Shown here in pieces: positions 13,857 through 21,559 of a DNA stretch of 22,109 bases. The DNA is from CAZKTS01 sp964555735 (GTDB lineage Bacteria > Actinomycetota > Acidimicrobiia > IMCC26256 > PALSA-555): contig CAZKTS010000189.1 in NCBI GenBank assembly GCA_964555735.1, positions 1 to 22,109 of the forward strand, in the 5' to 3' direction. Within the stretch, counting starts at the first letter, position 1. Every line of letters begins with the position of its first letter. The translations under genes were made by a program, and so were the position numbers. The notes under the pieces were generated by a model that was not told the origin of the DNA, did no database searches, and was given only the letters and a program-made list of their open reading frames with translations.

Positions 13857-13874
13857 AGCGAACACCCGTTCGCT
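13857..13874. promoter_or_regulatory. SOS box (LexA operator) of recA
   Basis: AGCGAACACCCGTTCGCT has perfect 7-bp inverted arms around ACCC and matches the lexA site at 1729-1744 (GCGAAC-N4-GTTCGC). It is 118 bases before the recA start. A possible -10, TAGTCT on the minus strand (13852-13857), abuts it, but no matching -35 is seen. Confidence 0.85.
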
Positions 13875-13920
13875 CAGGGTGGATTTCCGCCGACGGCCCA
13901 TCGGGACCCCGGTCGAGACC

Positions 13921-13968
13921 TTGTGTGGTCGATCGAGGGCGCCAGAGGCGCATCGATCGACCAAACAG
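13921..13968 (-). terminator. Long hairpin after cinA
   Basis: TGGTCGATCGA (13926-13936) pairs with TCGATCGACCA (13953-13963). Inside, GCGCC (13939-13943) pairs with GGCGC (13947-13951) around the tri-loop AGA, with a 2x1 internal loop between. Flanking bases extend the pairing imperfectly. It starts 22 bases downstream of the cinA stop and precedes the recA SOS box, so it probably ends the rimO-pgsA-cinA transcript. There is no T-run. Confidence 0.6.
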
Positions 13969-13989
13969 GACCTTGACCGGGGCTGCGAG

Positions 13990-15237
13990 CTATCCGAGGG
14001 CGTCGAGGCGGAGGCGCAGGAGGTTGAGGAGCGAGATGGTGGCGAACTGGCGGATCCGGAAGCGGTCCCCGGGCAGGCGGGTCTCCACTGCCTCGGGCTC
14101 GTGCCCGGGGAGGGCGAGGCCGAACCACACCGTGCCGACCGGCTGGTCCTCCTGCGTCGCCGGCCCCGCGACGCCGGTGACGGAGATCCCGACGTCGGCA
14201 CCGAGCACCCGCTGCGCGGCCGCGGCCATCTCGCGGGCCGACTCGCCGCTCACGACCTGCTCCGCCGTCACGCCCAGCACCGACCGCTTCACCTCGGTCG
14301 CGTACGACACGATCGATCCGCGGTACGTCGTGCTGGCACCGGGCGCGTCGGCCAGGCGAGCACCGACGAGGCCGCCCGTCACCGACTCCGCGACACCGAG
14401 CGTCCAGCCGCGGTCCTCGAGCCGCGAGATCACGGAGTGCTCGATGGTCTCCTCGTCGACGCCGAAGATCACGTCGCCGAGGATCTTGCGCAGCTCGGTC
14501 TCTTCCGCCTCGATGAGCGCGCGAGCCTCGTCGTCCGTCGGCGCCTTCGCGGTGAGGCGCACGCAGAGCCCTTCGATCCCCCGGGCGAGGAACGCGATCG
14601 TCGGGTTGGTCTGGGCGTCGACCCGGTGGGCGATCGTCTCGGCCAGCCCCGACTCCGACGTCCCCCAGGTCTTGAGCGTGCGCGACACGATGACGGCCTT
14701 CTCGCCGGACCGCTCGAGCAGGTCGGGCAGCACGAAGTCGCGCACCATCTGCTGCATCTCGTACGGCACCCCGGGCACCGCGTAGATCACCTTCGTGGCG
14801 GCGCCGTCGCCGGCGACCTCCGCCCGGATGCCCGGCGCGGTGCCGATCGGGTTCGGGATCGGCTCGGCGCCGACCGGGATGTCGGCCTGGCGCAGGTTGT
14901 TCTGGGGCATGTCGCGCTTGCGCACCCCGAAGAGCGCCGCGATCTGCTCCACGAGCTCGTCGCGCCGCTCGAGCGTCGTGCCCATGACCTCGGCGATCGC
15001 CTCGCGGGTCACGTCGTCCTGGGTGGGCCCGAGGCCGCCGCACACGACGACGGCGTCGGCCTCGCGCAGCAGGTCGCGCAGCGACTGGACCATGCGATCG
15101 AGGTTGTCGCCCACCTTCCGGTGGTCGTAGGTGTCGAGGCCGACGGCCGCCAGCTGCTCCCCCACCCACGCGCTGTTGGTGTCGACGATCTGGCCGAGCA
15201 ACAGCTCGGTGCCGATCGCGAGGACATCGACTCTCAT
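13990..15237 (-). CDS. cinA: CinA protein: ADP-ribose pyrophosphatase-like domain plus nicotinamide-nucleotide amidase
   Basis: A 415-residue two-domain protein. The N-terminal MoCF-type domain (about 1-170) has VDVLAIGTELLLGQIVDTNSAW, GGLGPTQDDVTREA and YAVPGVPYEM. The C-terminal amidase domain (about 260-412) has VAESVTGGLVGARLADAPGAS, GSIVSYATEVK and SVTGVAGP...PVGTVWFGL. By alignment with the known Ser-Tyr-Lys arrangement of PncC, Ser302, Tyr312 and Lys317 are retained. The usual ESCTGG motif reads ESVTGG (Cys replaced by Val). It deamidates nicotinamide mononucleotide in NAD recycling. ATG at 15237 has AAGGTGA 5-6 bases upstream. It follows pgsA by 25 bases; pgsA-cinA-recA is classical order. 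Confidence 0.95.
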   Translation of the reverse strand: MRVDVLAIGTELLLGQIVDTNSAWVGEQLAAVGLDTYDHRKVGDNLDRMVQSLRDLLREADAVVVCGGLGPTQDDVTREAIAEVMGTTLERRDELVEQIAALFGVRKRDMPQNNLRQADIPVGAEPIPNPIGTAPGIRAEVAGDGAATKVIYAVPGVPYEMQQMVRDFVLPDLLERSGEKAVIVSRTLKTWGTSESGLAETIAHRVDAQTNPTIAFLARGIEGLCVRLTAKAPTDDEARALIEAEETELRKILGDVIFGVDEETIEHSVISRLEDRGWTLGVAESVTGGLVGARLADAPGASTTYRGSIVSYATEVKRSVLGVTAEQVVSGESAREMAAAAQRVLGADVGISVTGVAGPATQEDQPVGTVWFGLALPGHEPEAVETRLPGDRFRIRQFATISLLNLLRLRLDALG

Positions 15238-15262
15238 CGGCTCACCTTCGTCGGCCTGAAGA

Positions 15263-15889
15263 TCATCGGGTGGACTCCTGTCGTCGGGCGGCGGCGAACA
15301 GGTCGACCGCGGAGAGCACCGACATCGCGACCGCGGCCCAGAGCGCGACGTCCTGGAGCCAACCGACGTCGGAGGTCGGCGGGAACAGCACGATCGCGAC
15401 CGCGAGGAACTGCACGTTCGCCTTCCACTTGCCCAGCTTGCGCGCGGGCAGCGAGACGCCACGACGGCCTTCGAGCGTCCGATACAGCGACACGAGCAGC
15501 TCTCGCGCCACCACGATCGCCACCGGAACCCAGGCGTAGTCGCCGCGGATCGCCAGGGCGATGAACCCGCCGAGCACCAGCACCTTGTCGGCGAGTGGGT
15601 CGAGGAACGCACCCGAGCGCGTCGTGCCGTCGCGGCGGGCGAGCCAGCCGTCGAGGCCGTCGGTGACCCAGAGCACCATCCAGCCGGAGAACGTGCCCCA
15701 CGTGGAGTGGCCCTCGTCGAGGATCCACACGAGCACCGGGATCGCGAACAGGAGGCGCAGCAGCGTGATCGCGTTCGCCGGCGTCTTGATCGCCGACTCG
15801 CTGAAGCGCCGGGCGCGCTCCTGCATCTCTTCCTTGATCTCGCTGAGCTCTCTCGGCTCGGCCTTCTCGCCCTTGCCCCGCGCGCTCAC
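15263..15889 (-). CDS. pgsA: CDP-diacylglycerol-glycerol-3-phosphate 3-phosphatidyltransferase
   Basis: A 208-residue integral membrane protein of the CDP-alcohol phosphatidyltransferase family. A charged N-terminal stretch (SARGKGEKAEPRELSEIKEEMQERARRF) precedes TPANAITLLRLLFAIPVLVWIL. The signature D-x2-DG-x2-AR-x8-G-x3-D-x3-D is complete: Asp77, Asp80, Asp97 and Asp101 in TDGLDGWLARRDGTTRSGAFLDPLADK. It makes phosphatidylglycerophosphate for phosphatidylglycerol synthesis. Several further hydrophobic helices follow. The GTG at 15889 overlaps the rimO stop as GTGA. The N-terminal charged extension of about 35 residues is longer than in many homologues; a later start cannot be excluded. Confidence 0.93.
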   Translation of the reverse strand: MSARGKGEKAEPRELSEIKEEMQERARRFSESAIKTPANAITLLRLLFAIPVLVWILDEGHSTWGTFSGWMVLWVTDGLDGWLARRDGTTRSGAFLDPLADKVLVLGGFIALAIRGDYAWVPVAIVVARELLVSLYRTLEGRRGVSLPARKLGKWKANVQFLAVAIVLFPPTSDVGWLQDVALWAAVAMSVLSAVDLFAAARRQESTR

Positions 15890-17226
15890 GAGAGCAGCTC
15901 GATCGGGTCCGCCACCAGGTCGGGCCCCAGCGCGTCCGTGACCTTGGCCCGCACCCACGAGCCCCGCCGCGCGCCCGAGCCGTCGAGCCGCACGATCCCG
16001 TCGATCTCGGGCGCCTCGCGGTGCGTACGGCCGACGGCGTCGCCCGAATCGTCGTCGGTGCCGTCGACGAGCACCTCGATCTCGGTCCCGGCACGCACGA
16101 GCGCGTCCCGTGCGGCCTGGGTGATCGGGCCCTGCACCTCGTCGCACTCACGCAGGCGCTCCCGCACCAGATCGTCGGGCACCGCGCCGTCGAGCGTCGC
16201 CGCCGGGGTGCCGTCCTCGGGCGAGAACGAGAAGAAGCCCGCCCAGTCGAGCTGCACGCCATCGAGGAACCCGAGCAGCGCCTCGTGGGCGCGCTCGGTC
16301 TCACCCGGGAAGCCGACGATGAACGACGAGCGGAACACCGCGTCGGGCTGCTGCGCGCGGATCCCGCCGACGATGTCGAGGAACCGTTCGCCGCTCCCCC
16401 AGCGCTTCATGCGCGCGAGCAGGTCGCGGTCGGCGTGCTGGAGCGACAGGTCGAAGTAGGGCACCACGGTGTCGAGCTCGAGCATCGTCGACACCAGCGG
16501 GTCCCGGACCTCGCTCGGGTAGAGGTAGAGGAGCCGCACGCGGCGGAGCCCGTCCGACCCGAGCTCGGCGTCGAGGCGTCGGAGCAACGGGGCGAGCGCA
16601 CCGGGCTCACCCGCGTCGCGTCCGTACCAGGCAAGGTCCTGGGCGACGAGCACGAGCTCGGCCACCCCGCCGTCGACCAGCTGCCGGGCCTCCTCGACGA
16701 TGGAGTCGGGGGTCCGAGACCGCTGCTTGCCCCGGAACGACGGGATCGCGCAGAACGCGCAGGCGCGGTCGCAGCCCTCGGCGACCTTGAGGTACGCCCA
16801 CGGGACGCTCGGTACCGCCCGCGGCAGCTCGAGCAGGTCGCGCACCCCGGTGGGCTTGCGGCGCGGGAGGCCGAGCATGACCTCGCCGATGGTGCCCTCG
16901 TCCGTGAAGCCCATGATCTCGTCGATCTCGGGCATCGCCGCCGCGAGCTCGGCACCCGAGCGCTCGGCCAGGCATCCGGTGACCACCAGCCGGGCACCCG
17001 GGCGGCGCGCCTCGGCGAGGGCCAGGATCGTGTCGATCGACTCCTGGCGGGCCGCTTCGATGAACGCGCACGTGTTCACCACGACGACGTCGGCGTCGTC
17101 GGGACCGCGCGCCGCCTCGAGCCCGTCGGCCTCCAGCGACGCCGTCACCTTGTCGGAGTCGACCGCGTTCTTGGGGCACCCGAGGGTCTCGACCCAGAAC
17201 GTCGGCCGTGCAGCAGGGCTCGGCAT
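15886..17226 (-). CDS. rimO: Ribosomal protein S12 (Asp) methylthiotransferase RimO
   Basis: A 446-residue radical-SAM methylthiotransferase. Cluster cysteines of the N-terminal domain are Cys17 (ETLGCPKNAVDSD), Cys53 (VNTCAFI) and Cys85 (TGCLAER). The radical-SAM cluster is Cys152, Cys156 and Cys159 (EGCDRACAFCAIPSFRGKQRSR). LGCPKNxVDSE-like and the SFRGKxRSR motif mark RimO rather than MiaB. A TRAM domain fills about 370-445. It modifies the conserved aspartate of ribosomal protein S12. ATG at 17226 follows TAGCAT (17236-17241) by 9 bases; no Shine-Dalgarno is evident. It is the second paralogue of this fold in the window and heads the rimO-pgsA-cinA unit. Confidence 0.95.
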   Translation of the reverse strand: MPSPAARPTFWVETLGCPKNAVDSDKVTASLEADGLEAARGPDDADVVVVNTCAFIEAARQESIDTILALAEARRPGARLVVTGCLAERSGAELAAAMPEIDEIMGFTDEGTIGEVMLGLPRRKPTGVRDLLELPRAVPSVPWAYLKVAEGCDRACAFCAIPSFRGKQRSRTPDSIVEEARQLVDGGVAELVLVAQDLAWYGRDAGEPGALAPLLRRLDAELGSDGLRRVRLLYLYPSEVRDPLVSTMLELDTVVPYFDLSLQHADRDLLARMKRWGSGERFLDIVGGIRAQQPDAVFRSSFIVGFPGETERAHEALLGFLDGVQLDWAGFFSFSPEDGTPAATLDGAVPDDLVRERLRECDEVQGPITQAARDALVRAGTEIEVLVDGTDDDSGDAVGRTHREAPEIDGIVRLDGSGARRGSWVRAKVTDALGPDLVADPIELLS

Positions 17227-17235
17227 GACCCGACG

Positions 17236-17241
17236 ATGCTA
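17236..17241 (-). promoter_or_regulatory. Possible -10 element of rimO
   Basis: TAGCAT on the minus strand lies 9 bases before the rimO ATG in a 69-base gap after the small CxxC membrane protein gene. No convincing -35 is seen. The spacing again suggests a very short or absent leader. Confidence 0.35.
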
Positions 17242-17295
17242 CCGGGCGCTGTTGCTCGGCCTCCGTGCGGTCGGGGGATCACGTGCGTCTGCCCC

Positions 17296-17550
17296 TCACG
17301 TCCTGCCTCGGGCACGGAGGAGAACCCGCGCGATGACGCATCCGACGATTCCGGCGACCGTTGGCACGACCAGATCGCGTGCCGGTGAGCCGGTGGCGAT
17401 CGTCAGTCCGATGGCGACACTCAGGAGTACGACGGCGGTGACGACCAGCTCGACGCGCCGCTGGGTGCACTGCTCGCGGTGTCCGAACAAGAGCGGAAAG
17501 CCCTTGCCGCAGTCACCGCACGTCCGCAACCGCCCCATACGGGACGACAC
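17296..17550 (-). CDS. Small CxxC zinc-ribbon-like two-helix membrane protein
   Basis: An 84-residue protein from the GTG at 17550, one base after the cvnD stop, or 80 residues from the ATG at 17538. Cys11 and Cys14 (CGDCGKGF) with His24 and Cys28 (FGHREQC) could form a small zinc site. Two hydrophobic helices follow (about 34-54 and 60-78), ending in a basic LLRARGRT tail. I do not recognise a named family. Its immediate position behind cvnD suggests co-transcription with the conservon and perhaps a membrane partner for it, but that is inference. Conserved cysteines and the hydrophobic pattern support real coding. Confidence 0.65.
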   Translation of the reverse strand: MSSRMGRLRTCGDCGKGFPLLFGHREQCTQRRVELVVTAVVLLSVAIGLTIATGSPARDLVVPTVAGIVGCVIARVLLRARGRT

Positions 17551-17551
17551 G

Positions 17552-18145
17552 CTACGCGCTCAGGCCTTGGGCTCTCCGGAGGGCGGACTCGACGAGGAGG
17601 ACGAGGGTCTCCTGCACGTGGCTCTTGCGGCGGGCGTCGCACAGGACGACCGGCACGTTCGCCGGCACCGACAGCGCCTCGCGCACCTCGCGCGGGTGGT
17701 GCGTCGCGGCACCGTCGAACAGGTTCACCGCGACCACGAAGGGGATGCCGAGCGTCTCGAAGTAGTCGACGGCGGCGAAGCACTCGGCGACCCGGCGAGT
17801 GTCGACGAGCACGATCCCGCCGACGGCACCGCGCACCAGCTCGTCCCAGAGGAACCAGAAGCGGTCCTGGCCCGGCGTGCCGAACAGGTACAGCACCATG
17901 TCCGGGCCGATCGTGATCCGGCCGAAGTCCATCGCGACGGTCGTGCCGGACTTGGCGATCGGTCCAGGGTTGTCGATGCCGAGGCTCTCCACCGTCATCT
18001 CGGCCTCGGTGCGCAGGGGCTCGATCTCGGAGATCGAGCCGACGAACGTGGTCTTGCCCACCGCGAAGCCGCCGGCGACGACGATCTTCATCGCCACCGG
18101 CACGGACGCCTGACGCGTCCCGTGGTCAAAGAGCGCGGATGCCAA
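17552..18145 (-). CDS. cvnD: Conservon small GTPase (CvnD-type, Ras/MglA-like)
   Basis: A 197-residue GTP-binding protein from a TTG start. G1 is GGFAVGKT (25-32). The switch region contains RTEAEMTVESLGID and TTVAMDFGRITIG. G3 is the altered FGTPGQDRFWFLW (Gly89-Gln93, no canonical DxxG), typical of CvnD proteins. G4 is NLFD (141-144), with CDAR near the end. The TTG at 18145 has GAGAGG 7 bases upstream and gives the usual length; it overlaps the end of cvnC by 20 bases. A start at 18187 would overlap by 62 bases. In Streptomyces conservons this GTPase works with the roadblock protein and the sensor-like protein, resembling a bacterial G-protein module. Confidence 0.93.
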   Translation of the reverse strand: MASALFDHGTRQASVPVAMKIVVAGGFAVGKTTFVGSISEIEPLRTEAEMTVESLGIDNPGPIAKSGTTVAMDFGRITIGPDMVLYLFGTPGQDRFWFLWDELVRGAVGGIVLVDTRRVAECFAAVDYFETLGIPFVVAVNLFDGAATHHPREVREALSVPANVPVVLCDARRKSHVQETLVLLVESALRRAQGLSA

Positions 18146-18488
18146 CGAGCAGCCTCTCGAGGAGCGTGACGTCGGTCGCGGCGTCACCGGGGGTCGGTTC
18201 GCCCACGCGCACCTGGTGGGCGGTGGCGAGGTCGGCGACGAGGATGCGCACGACCCCGACGGGGAGCAACATGCGGGCCGCGAGCTCGGCGAGCGAGACG
18301 GGCTGCTCGCACAGCTCGACGATGCGGCGGGACTCCGGCGTCGCGTCGGCCGCGAACTCGTCCGGGGTCACGAGCGCGGTGATCGACGCTTCGAGCGCGA
18401 GCGGCGCGCCCGGCGCCCGGGTCCGCCCCTTGGTGAGGACGTACGGCCGTACCAGGCGCGGCGGCCGGGGCGGCGGGTCCTCGCTCAC
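18126..18488 (-). CDS. cvnC: DUF742 protein (CvnC-type)
   Basis: A 120-residue protein matching DUF742 (PF05331): RLVRPYVLTKGRTR near the N-terminus (11-24), LALEASITALV, and a helix-turn-helix-like C-terminal part (RRIVELCEQPVSLAELAARMLLPVGVVRILVADLATAHQVRV). The C-terminal part resembles a winged helix, but DNA binding is not established. The GTG at 18488 lies 10 bases after the cvnB stop; GAAGGG is about 8 bases upstream. The 3' end overlaps cvnD. Third member of the four-gene conservon. Confidence 0.93.
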   Translation of the reverse strand: MSEDPPPRPPRLVRPYVLTKGRTRAPGAPLALEASITALVTPDEFAADATPESRRIVELCEQPVSLAELAARMLLPVGVVRILVADLATAHQVRVGEPTPGDAATDVTLLERLLVGIRAL

Positions 18489-18498
18489 TCCGGACCCT

Positions 18499-18921
18499 TC
18501 ACCGTGGGAGCGCGGTCTGGAGCTCCGCGACCAGGGCCGGCGTCATCGCGTCGGCGCAACGCTCGACGAGCACCGCCATCTCGTAGCCCACGAGCCCGAC
18601 GTCGCACGGTCGCGACGCCGACACCGCGAGCTGCGACGTCTCGCTGATGCTCATCACGAACAGCAGCACGTGCTCGTACTCGACGACGACCTCGTGCACC
18701 GCGCCGCCGCCGAGCGGTCCGCCCGCACCTCGAGCGATGCTGTGGAGGCCCGCGGCCACGGCCGAGAGCCGGTCCGCACTGACACGGTCCAACCCGTCGG
18801 ACATGGCGATGAGCAGCCCGTCGGACGAGACGACCGCAGCCTGGTTCACGCCGGGCACACCGGCGACGAAGTTGGAGACCAGCCAGTTGAGGTTCCGGGC
18901 CTCGGAGCTCAGCTTGATCAC
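18499..18921 (-). CDS. cvnB: Roadblock/LC7-domain protein (CvnB-type)
   Basis: A 140-residue single-domain protein. LNWLVSNFVAGVPGVNQAAVVSSDGLLIAMS (11-41) and the following AAGLHSIARGAGGPLGGG and HEVVVEYEHVLLFVMSI form the roadblock/LC7 fold (PF03259). In MglA/MglB and conservon systems such proteins dimerise and act on the cognate GTPase, here CvnD. The GTG at 18921 overlaps the cvnA stop as GTGA, and GGAGG lies 7 bases upstream, so it is strongly coupled to cvnA. Confidence 0.95.
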   Translation of the reverse strand: MIKLSSEARNLNWLVSNFVAGVPGVNQAAVVSSDGLLIAMSDGLDRVSADRLSAVAAGLHSIARGAGGPLGGGAVHEVVVEYEHVLLFVMSISETSQLAVSASRPCDVGLVGYEMAVLVERCADAMTPALVAELQTALPR

Positions 18922-21410
18922 CGGCCGTCCTCCCCCATGTCGGACGGACCCTCGGGTGCACGCACACGGCCGTCGCGCTTGCCCCGCTCGTGTCGGCTCA
19001 GCAGGTCGTGCACGCGCTCGGGGCGAGGGCGCACCTCACCCGACGACCTGCCCGCAGTCGCACCCGGCTGGTGGGTGAGGTTGGCACCCGGCGTCCGCGT
19101 GGTGAGGCGACCATCGCCCGGAATCTCGGGGCCGACGTGCACCGCACCATCGCCGGCGCCGTGTCCATTCCCGTTCCCGTTCGGCACCGGCGCTTCGGTG
19201 GCCGCCGGCGCGCGGCGCGGCAGGTCGCGCTCGTCCGGGGGCGCATCGTCTGCCCGCGCCCGGCTCGACGGCGCCTCGGTCGTCGTCTCGCTGCGCCAGG
19301 CGATCGCGTCGTCGTCCGGAGTGCCGCTCGGGGCGCCGACCGCCGCCGGCATGGGCCGCGCCTCGCGCGGCGCGTCGTCGGGCATCGGTGCCGGTCGATC
19401 GCTGCGGGCGACCTCGAGGGGGTCGACCACGCCCGCGTCCACCGGCTCCGCACGCACCGGCTCGGCCCGCTCCCTTGCGGGCGGCGCGGGCGCCTCCGCG
19501 ACCGGCTCGCCGGCGCGCGCGAGCACGGTGATCGGGAGCGCCACCACGGCGGTGAGGCCGCTGCTCGGCGCCCGCCGCAGCTGCACACCGATGCCGTAGC
19601 GCGAGGCGAGGTGCGCGACCACGTGGAGGCCGAGGGTCCGCGACAGCGTGAGGCCGGGGGCCGGCGGTCGGGCGAGCAGCGCGTTCGCGGCCGCCACCCG
19701 CGGCTCGTCCATCCCGATGCCCTCGTCGGTGATGGTGACGATGTAGCGCCGGTCGACCGCGCGCCCGGCGACGACCACCGGTGTGTCCGGCGGCGAGAAC
19801 GCGGTCGCGTTCTCGAGCAGCTCGGCGAGGAGGTGCGTGACGTCGGAGACCGCGTTCCCCGCGACGGCGGTGTCGCCCTCGAACCCGAAGTACGTGACCC
19901 GGGCGAAGTCGGCGATCTCGGCCGCGGCCGCCCGCACGACGTCCAGCACCGGGATCGCCGTGCCCCACTGACGGGGCTGGGACGCGCCGGACATCACGAG
20001 CAGGCTCTCCGCGTTGCGCCGCATCCGGGTGGCGAGGTGGTCGAGCTCGAACAGCGACGACAGCTCGTCGGCGTCCTCGACGGTCGCCTCCATGTCGTCG
20101 AGGAGCGAGATCTGGCGGTCGAGCAGGCTCTGGTTGCGGCGCGCCAGGTTCACGTAGAGGTCGCCGATGCCCTTCTTGAGCAGCTCCGACTGCTCCTCCG
20201 CCACCGACACCGTCACCTGTTGGATCGTGCTGAACGCCTTCGCGAGCTCCCCGATCTCGTCGTCGGACTCCACCCGGATCGGCGCCATCTCCTCGAGCTG
20301 GTCGGGTGAGAGCTCGCCACCGCGGTGGAGGGTGTCGACGAGTCGCGGCAGCCGCCGCTCGGCGACGTCGCGCGCGGCGCGGGTCAGCGCTCGCAGCGGC
20401 CGGTTGACGGCCTTCACCACGATCCACGTGAGCGCCAGCACGATCAGGATCACGAGCGCAGTGCCCAGCGCCACGAGGTACGTCTCGGTTCGTGCGTCGG
20501 ACTGCTGCGCGGCTGCCGTGTCGTTGACCACCTCTTGCACCGCGATGCGGCCGGCGTCGAGGCGGGCCTGCTGCTGGTCGTAGAAGTCGAGGTACTCGGC
20601 CGGCGAGACGGTCAGCGACGTCGGGAGGTCACCGTCGAACGTGTCGTCCCGGATCGGGTTGGGCAGGAGATCGGCACCGCCCGCACGCTGGTACGCGGCC
20701 ACCATCTCGTCCGTTGCGCTCTCGTTGAACGAGCTGACCCCGGCCGCCTCGCGAGCGATCGCGTCGACCCACGGGCCCGCGCCGGTGCTGGCGATCGTCG
20801 GCCCGATGTCGCCGGCCGAGTCCGCGTATCGGAAGTAGTGCATGACGATCGCCGACTCGTCGCTGAGCGCGACCTGGCGTCGGTCGAGGTCGAGGACCGA
20901 GCCCAAGCCGTCGGCGAGGTCGCGGTCATCGGTGTCGCGCGCGACCGACGCCGAGATGTCGAGCGCATTGCGCGCGATCGGCGAGAAGAAGCCAACCCAC
21001 GCGCTGCCGCCGTCGACCGCGCGCCGGTAGGTGCCGACCCGCTCGGCCAGGTCCGAGGTGAACAGCGACGCCGCCTCGTACGTGGCGTCGCTGACGTTGC
21101 CGTCGAGCTCACTCACGTCTCGCTGGAGCGACGCGACGGCAACGTCGGTGGCGCTACGCGACGCGTCGAGGCGAGCCTGAGCGCGCGGCATCCCACCCAC
21201 GAAGACCTCGGACGCCACCCCCTCCGTCGCGACCGCACGGCTCACCGCGGTCAGCGACTGGAACGGTCCGACCAGCCGGCCGTACTGCTCCTGGGCGTTC
21301 AGCGCGTCGAACCGGCCCTTGATGGCCACCCCGGCGAACACGACCAGGACGAGCAAGGGCACGCTCACCACGAGGACGAGCTTCGATCGGAACGGCAGCT
21401 TCGACAGCAC
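18918..21410 (-). CDS. cvnA: Conservon sensor-histidine-kinase-like protein (CvnA-type)
   Basis: An 830-residue membrane protein. Helix 1 (about 10-30) is followed by an extracytoplasmic helical region (about 32-310) resembling nitrate/NIT-type sensors. Helix 2 (about 311-334) leads to a HAMP region (about 335-410, NRPLRALTRAARDVAERRLPRL...DDEIGELAKAF). The dimerisation-like helix has LDHLATRMRRNAESLLVMSG with His459. The ATPase domain has the N box HLLAELLENATAFSPP (526-541) and DEGIGM (562-567). A 190-residue Pro/Ala/Arg-rich disordered tail follows (about 640-830, with NGNGNGHG). No receiver gene is nearby. GTG at 21410 is preferred because membrane sequence starts at once; TTG at 21416 and an open frame to 21557 are alternatives. 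Confidence 0.93.
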   Translation of the reverse strand: MLSKLPFRSKLVLVVSVPLLVLVVFAGVAIKGRFDALNAQEQYGRLVGPFQSLTAVSRAVATEGVASEVFVGGMPRAQARLDASRSATDVAVASLQRDVSELDGNVSDATYEAASLFTSDLAERVGTYRRAVDGGSAWVGFFSPIARNALDISASVARDTDDRDLADGLGSVLDLDRRQVALSDESAIVMHYFRYADSAGDIGPTIASTGAGPWVDAIAREAAGVSSFNESATDEMVAAYQRAGGADLLPNPIRDDTFDGDLPTSLTVSPAEYLDFYDQQQARLDAGRIAVQEVVNDTAAAQQSDARTETYLVALGTALVILIVLALTWIVVKAVNRPLRALTRAARDVAERRLPRLVDTLHRGGELSPDQLEEMAPIRVESDDEIGELAKAFSTIQQVTVSVAEEQSELLKKGIGDLYVNLARRNQSLLDRQISLLDDMEATVEDADELSSLFELDHLATRMRRNAESLLVMSGASQPRQWGTAIPVLDVVRAAAAEIADFARVTYFGFEGDTAVAGNAVSDVTHLLAELLENATAFSPPDTPVVVAGRAVDRRYIVTITDEGIGMDEPRVAAANALLARPPAPGLTLSRTLGLHVVAHLASRYGIGVQLRRAPSSGLTAVVALPITVLARAGEPVAEAPAPPARERAEPVRAEPVDAGVVDPLEVARSDRPAPMPDDAPREARPMPAAVGAPSGTPDDDAIAWRSETTTEAPSSRARADDAPPDERDLPRRAPAATEAPVPNGNGNGHGAGDGAVHVGPEIPGDGRLTTRTPGANLTHQPGATAGRSSGEVRPRPERVHDLLSRHERGKRDGRVRAPEGPSDMGEDGR

Positions 21411-21505
21411 TGTCAACCCCAGCGAGCTCTCGCCCACCCCACGGGGTTGTCGGCAGCGGTCCCGGACTGCTTGAGGCTCCTCTTGGGACTCCCCGAACCT
21501 CGCCC

Positions 21506-21559
21506 TTACCTGCCGAGACGCCGAGCAAGTGACGCTCTGGGGGACTTGTCGCCCCACAT
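21506..21559 (-). CDS. Possible 17-codon leader ORF upstream of cvnA
   Basis: ATG at 21559 opens MWGDKSPRASLARRLGR and stops at TAA (21506-21508). GGAG lies 9 bases upstream. Most of it overlaps the hairpin at 21523-21571. It is in a different frame from cvnA and ends 95 bases before it. It could be a regulatory leader peptide or chance; no codon bias can be judged at this length. Confidence 0.25.
   Translation of the reverse strand: MWGDKSPRASLARRLGR

Noticed and set aside
13591..15564. Plus-strand open frame of 657 codons antisense to recA, cinA and pgsA
   Set aside because: Shadow of the real genes; it crosses the terminator and SOS box and has no recognisable domain.
21411..21557. Upstream extension of cvnA to the GTG at 21557
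   Set aside because: It would add 49 charged residues before the first membrane helix and run through the hairpin and leader; typical CvnA proteins start close to the helix.
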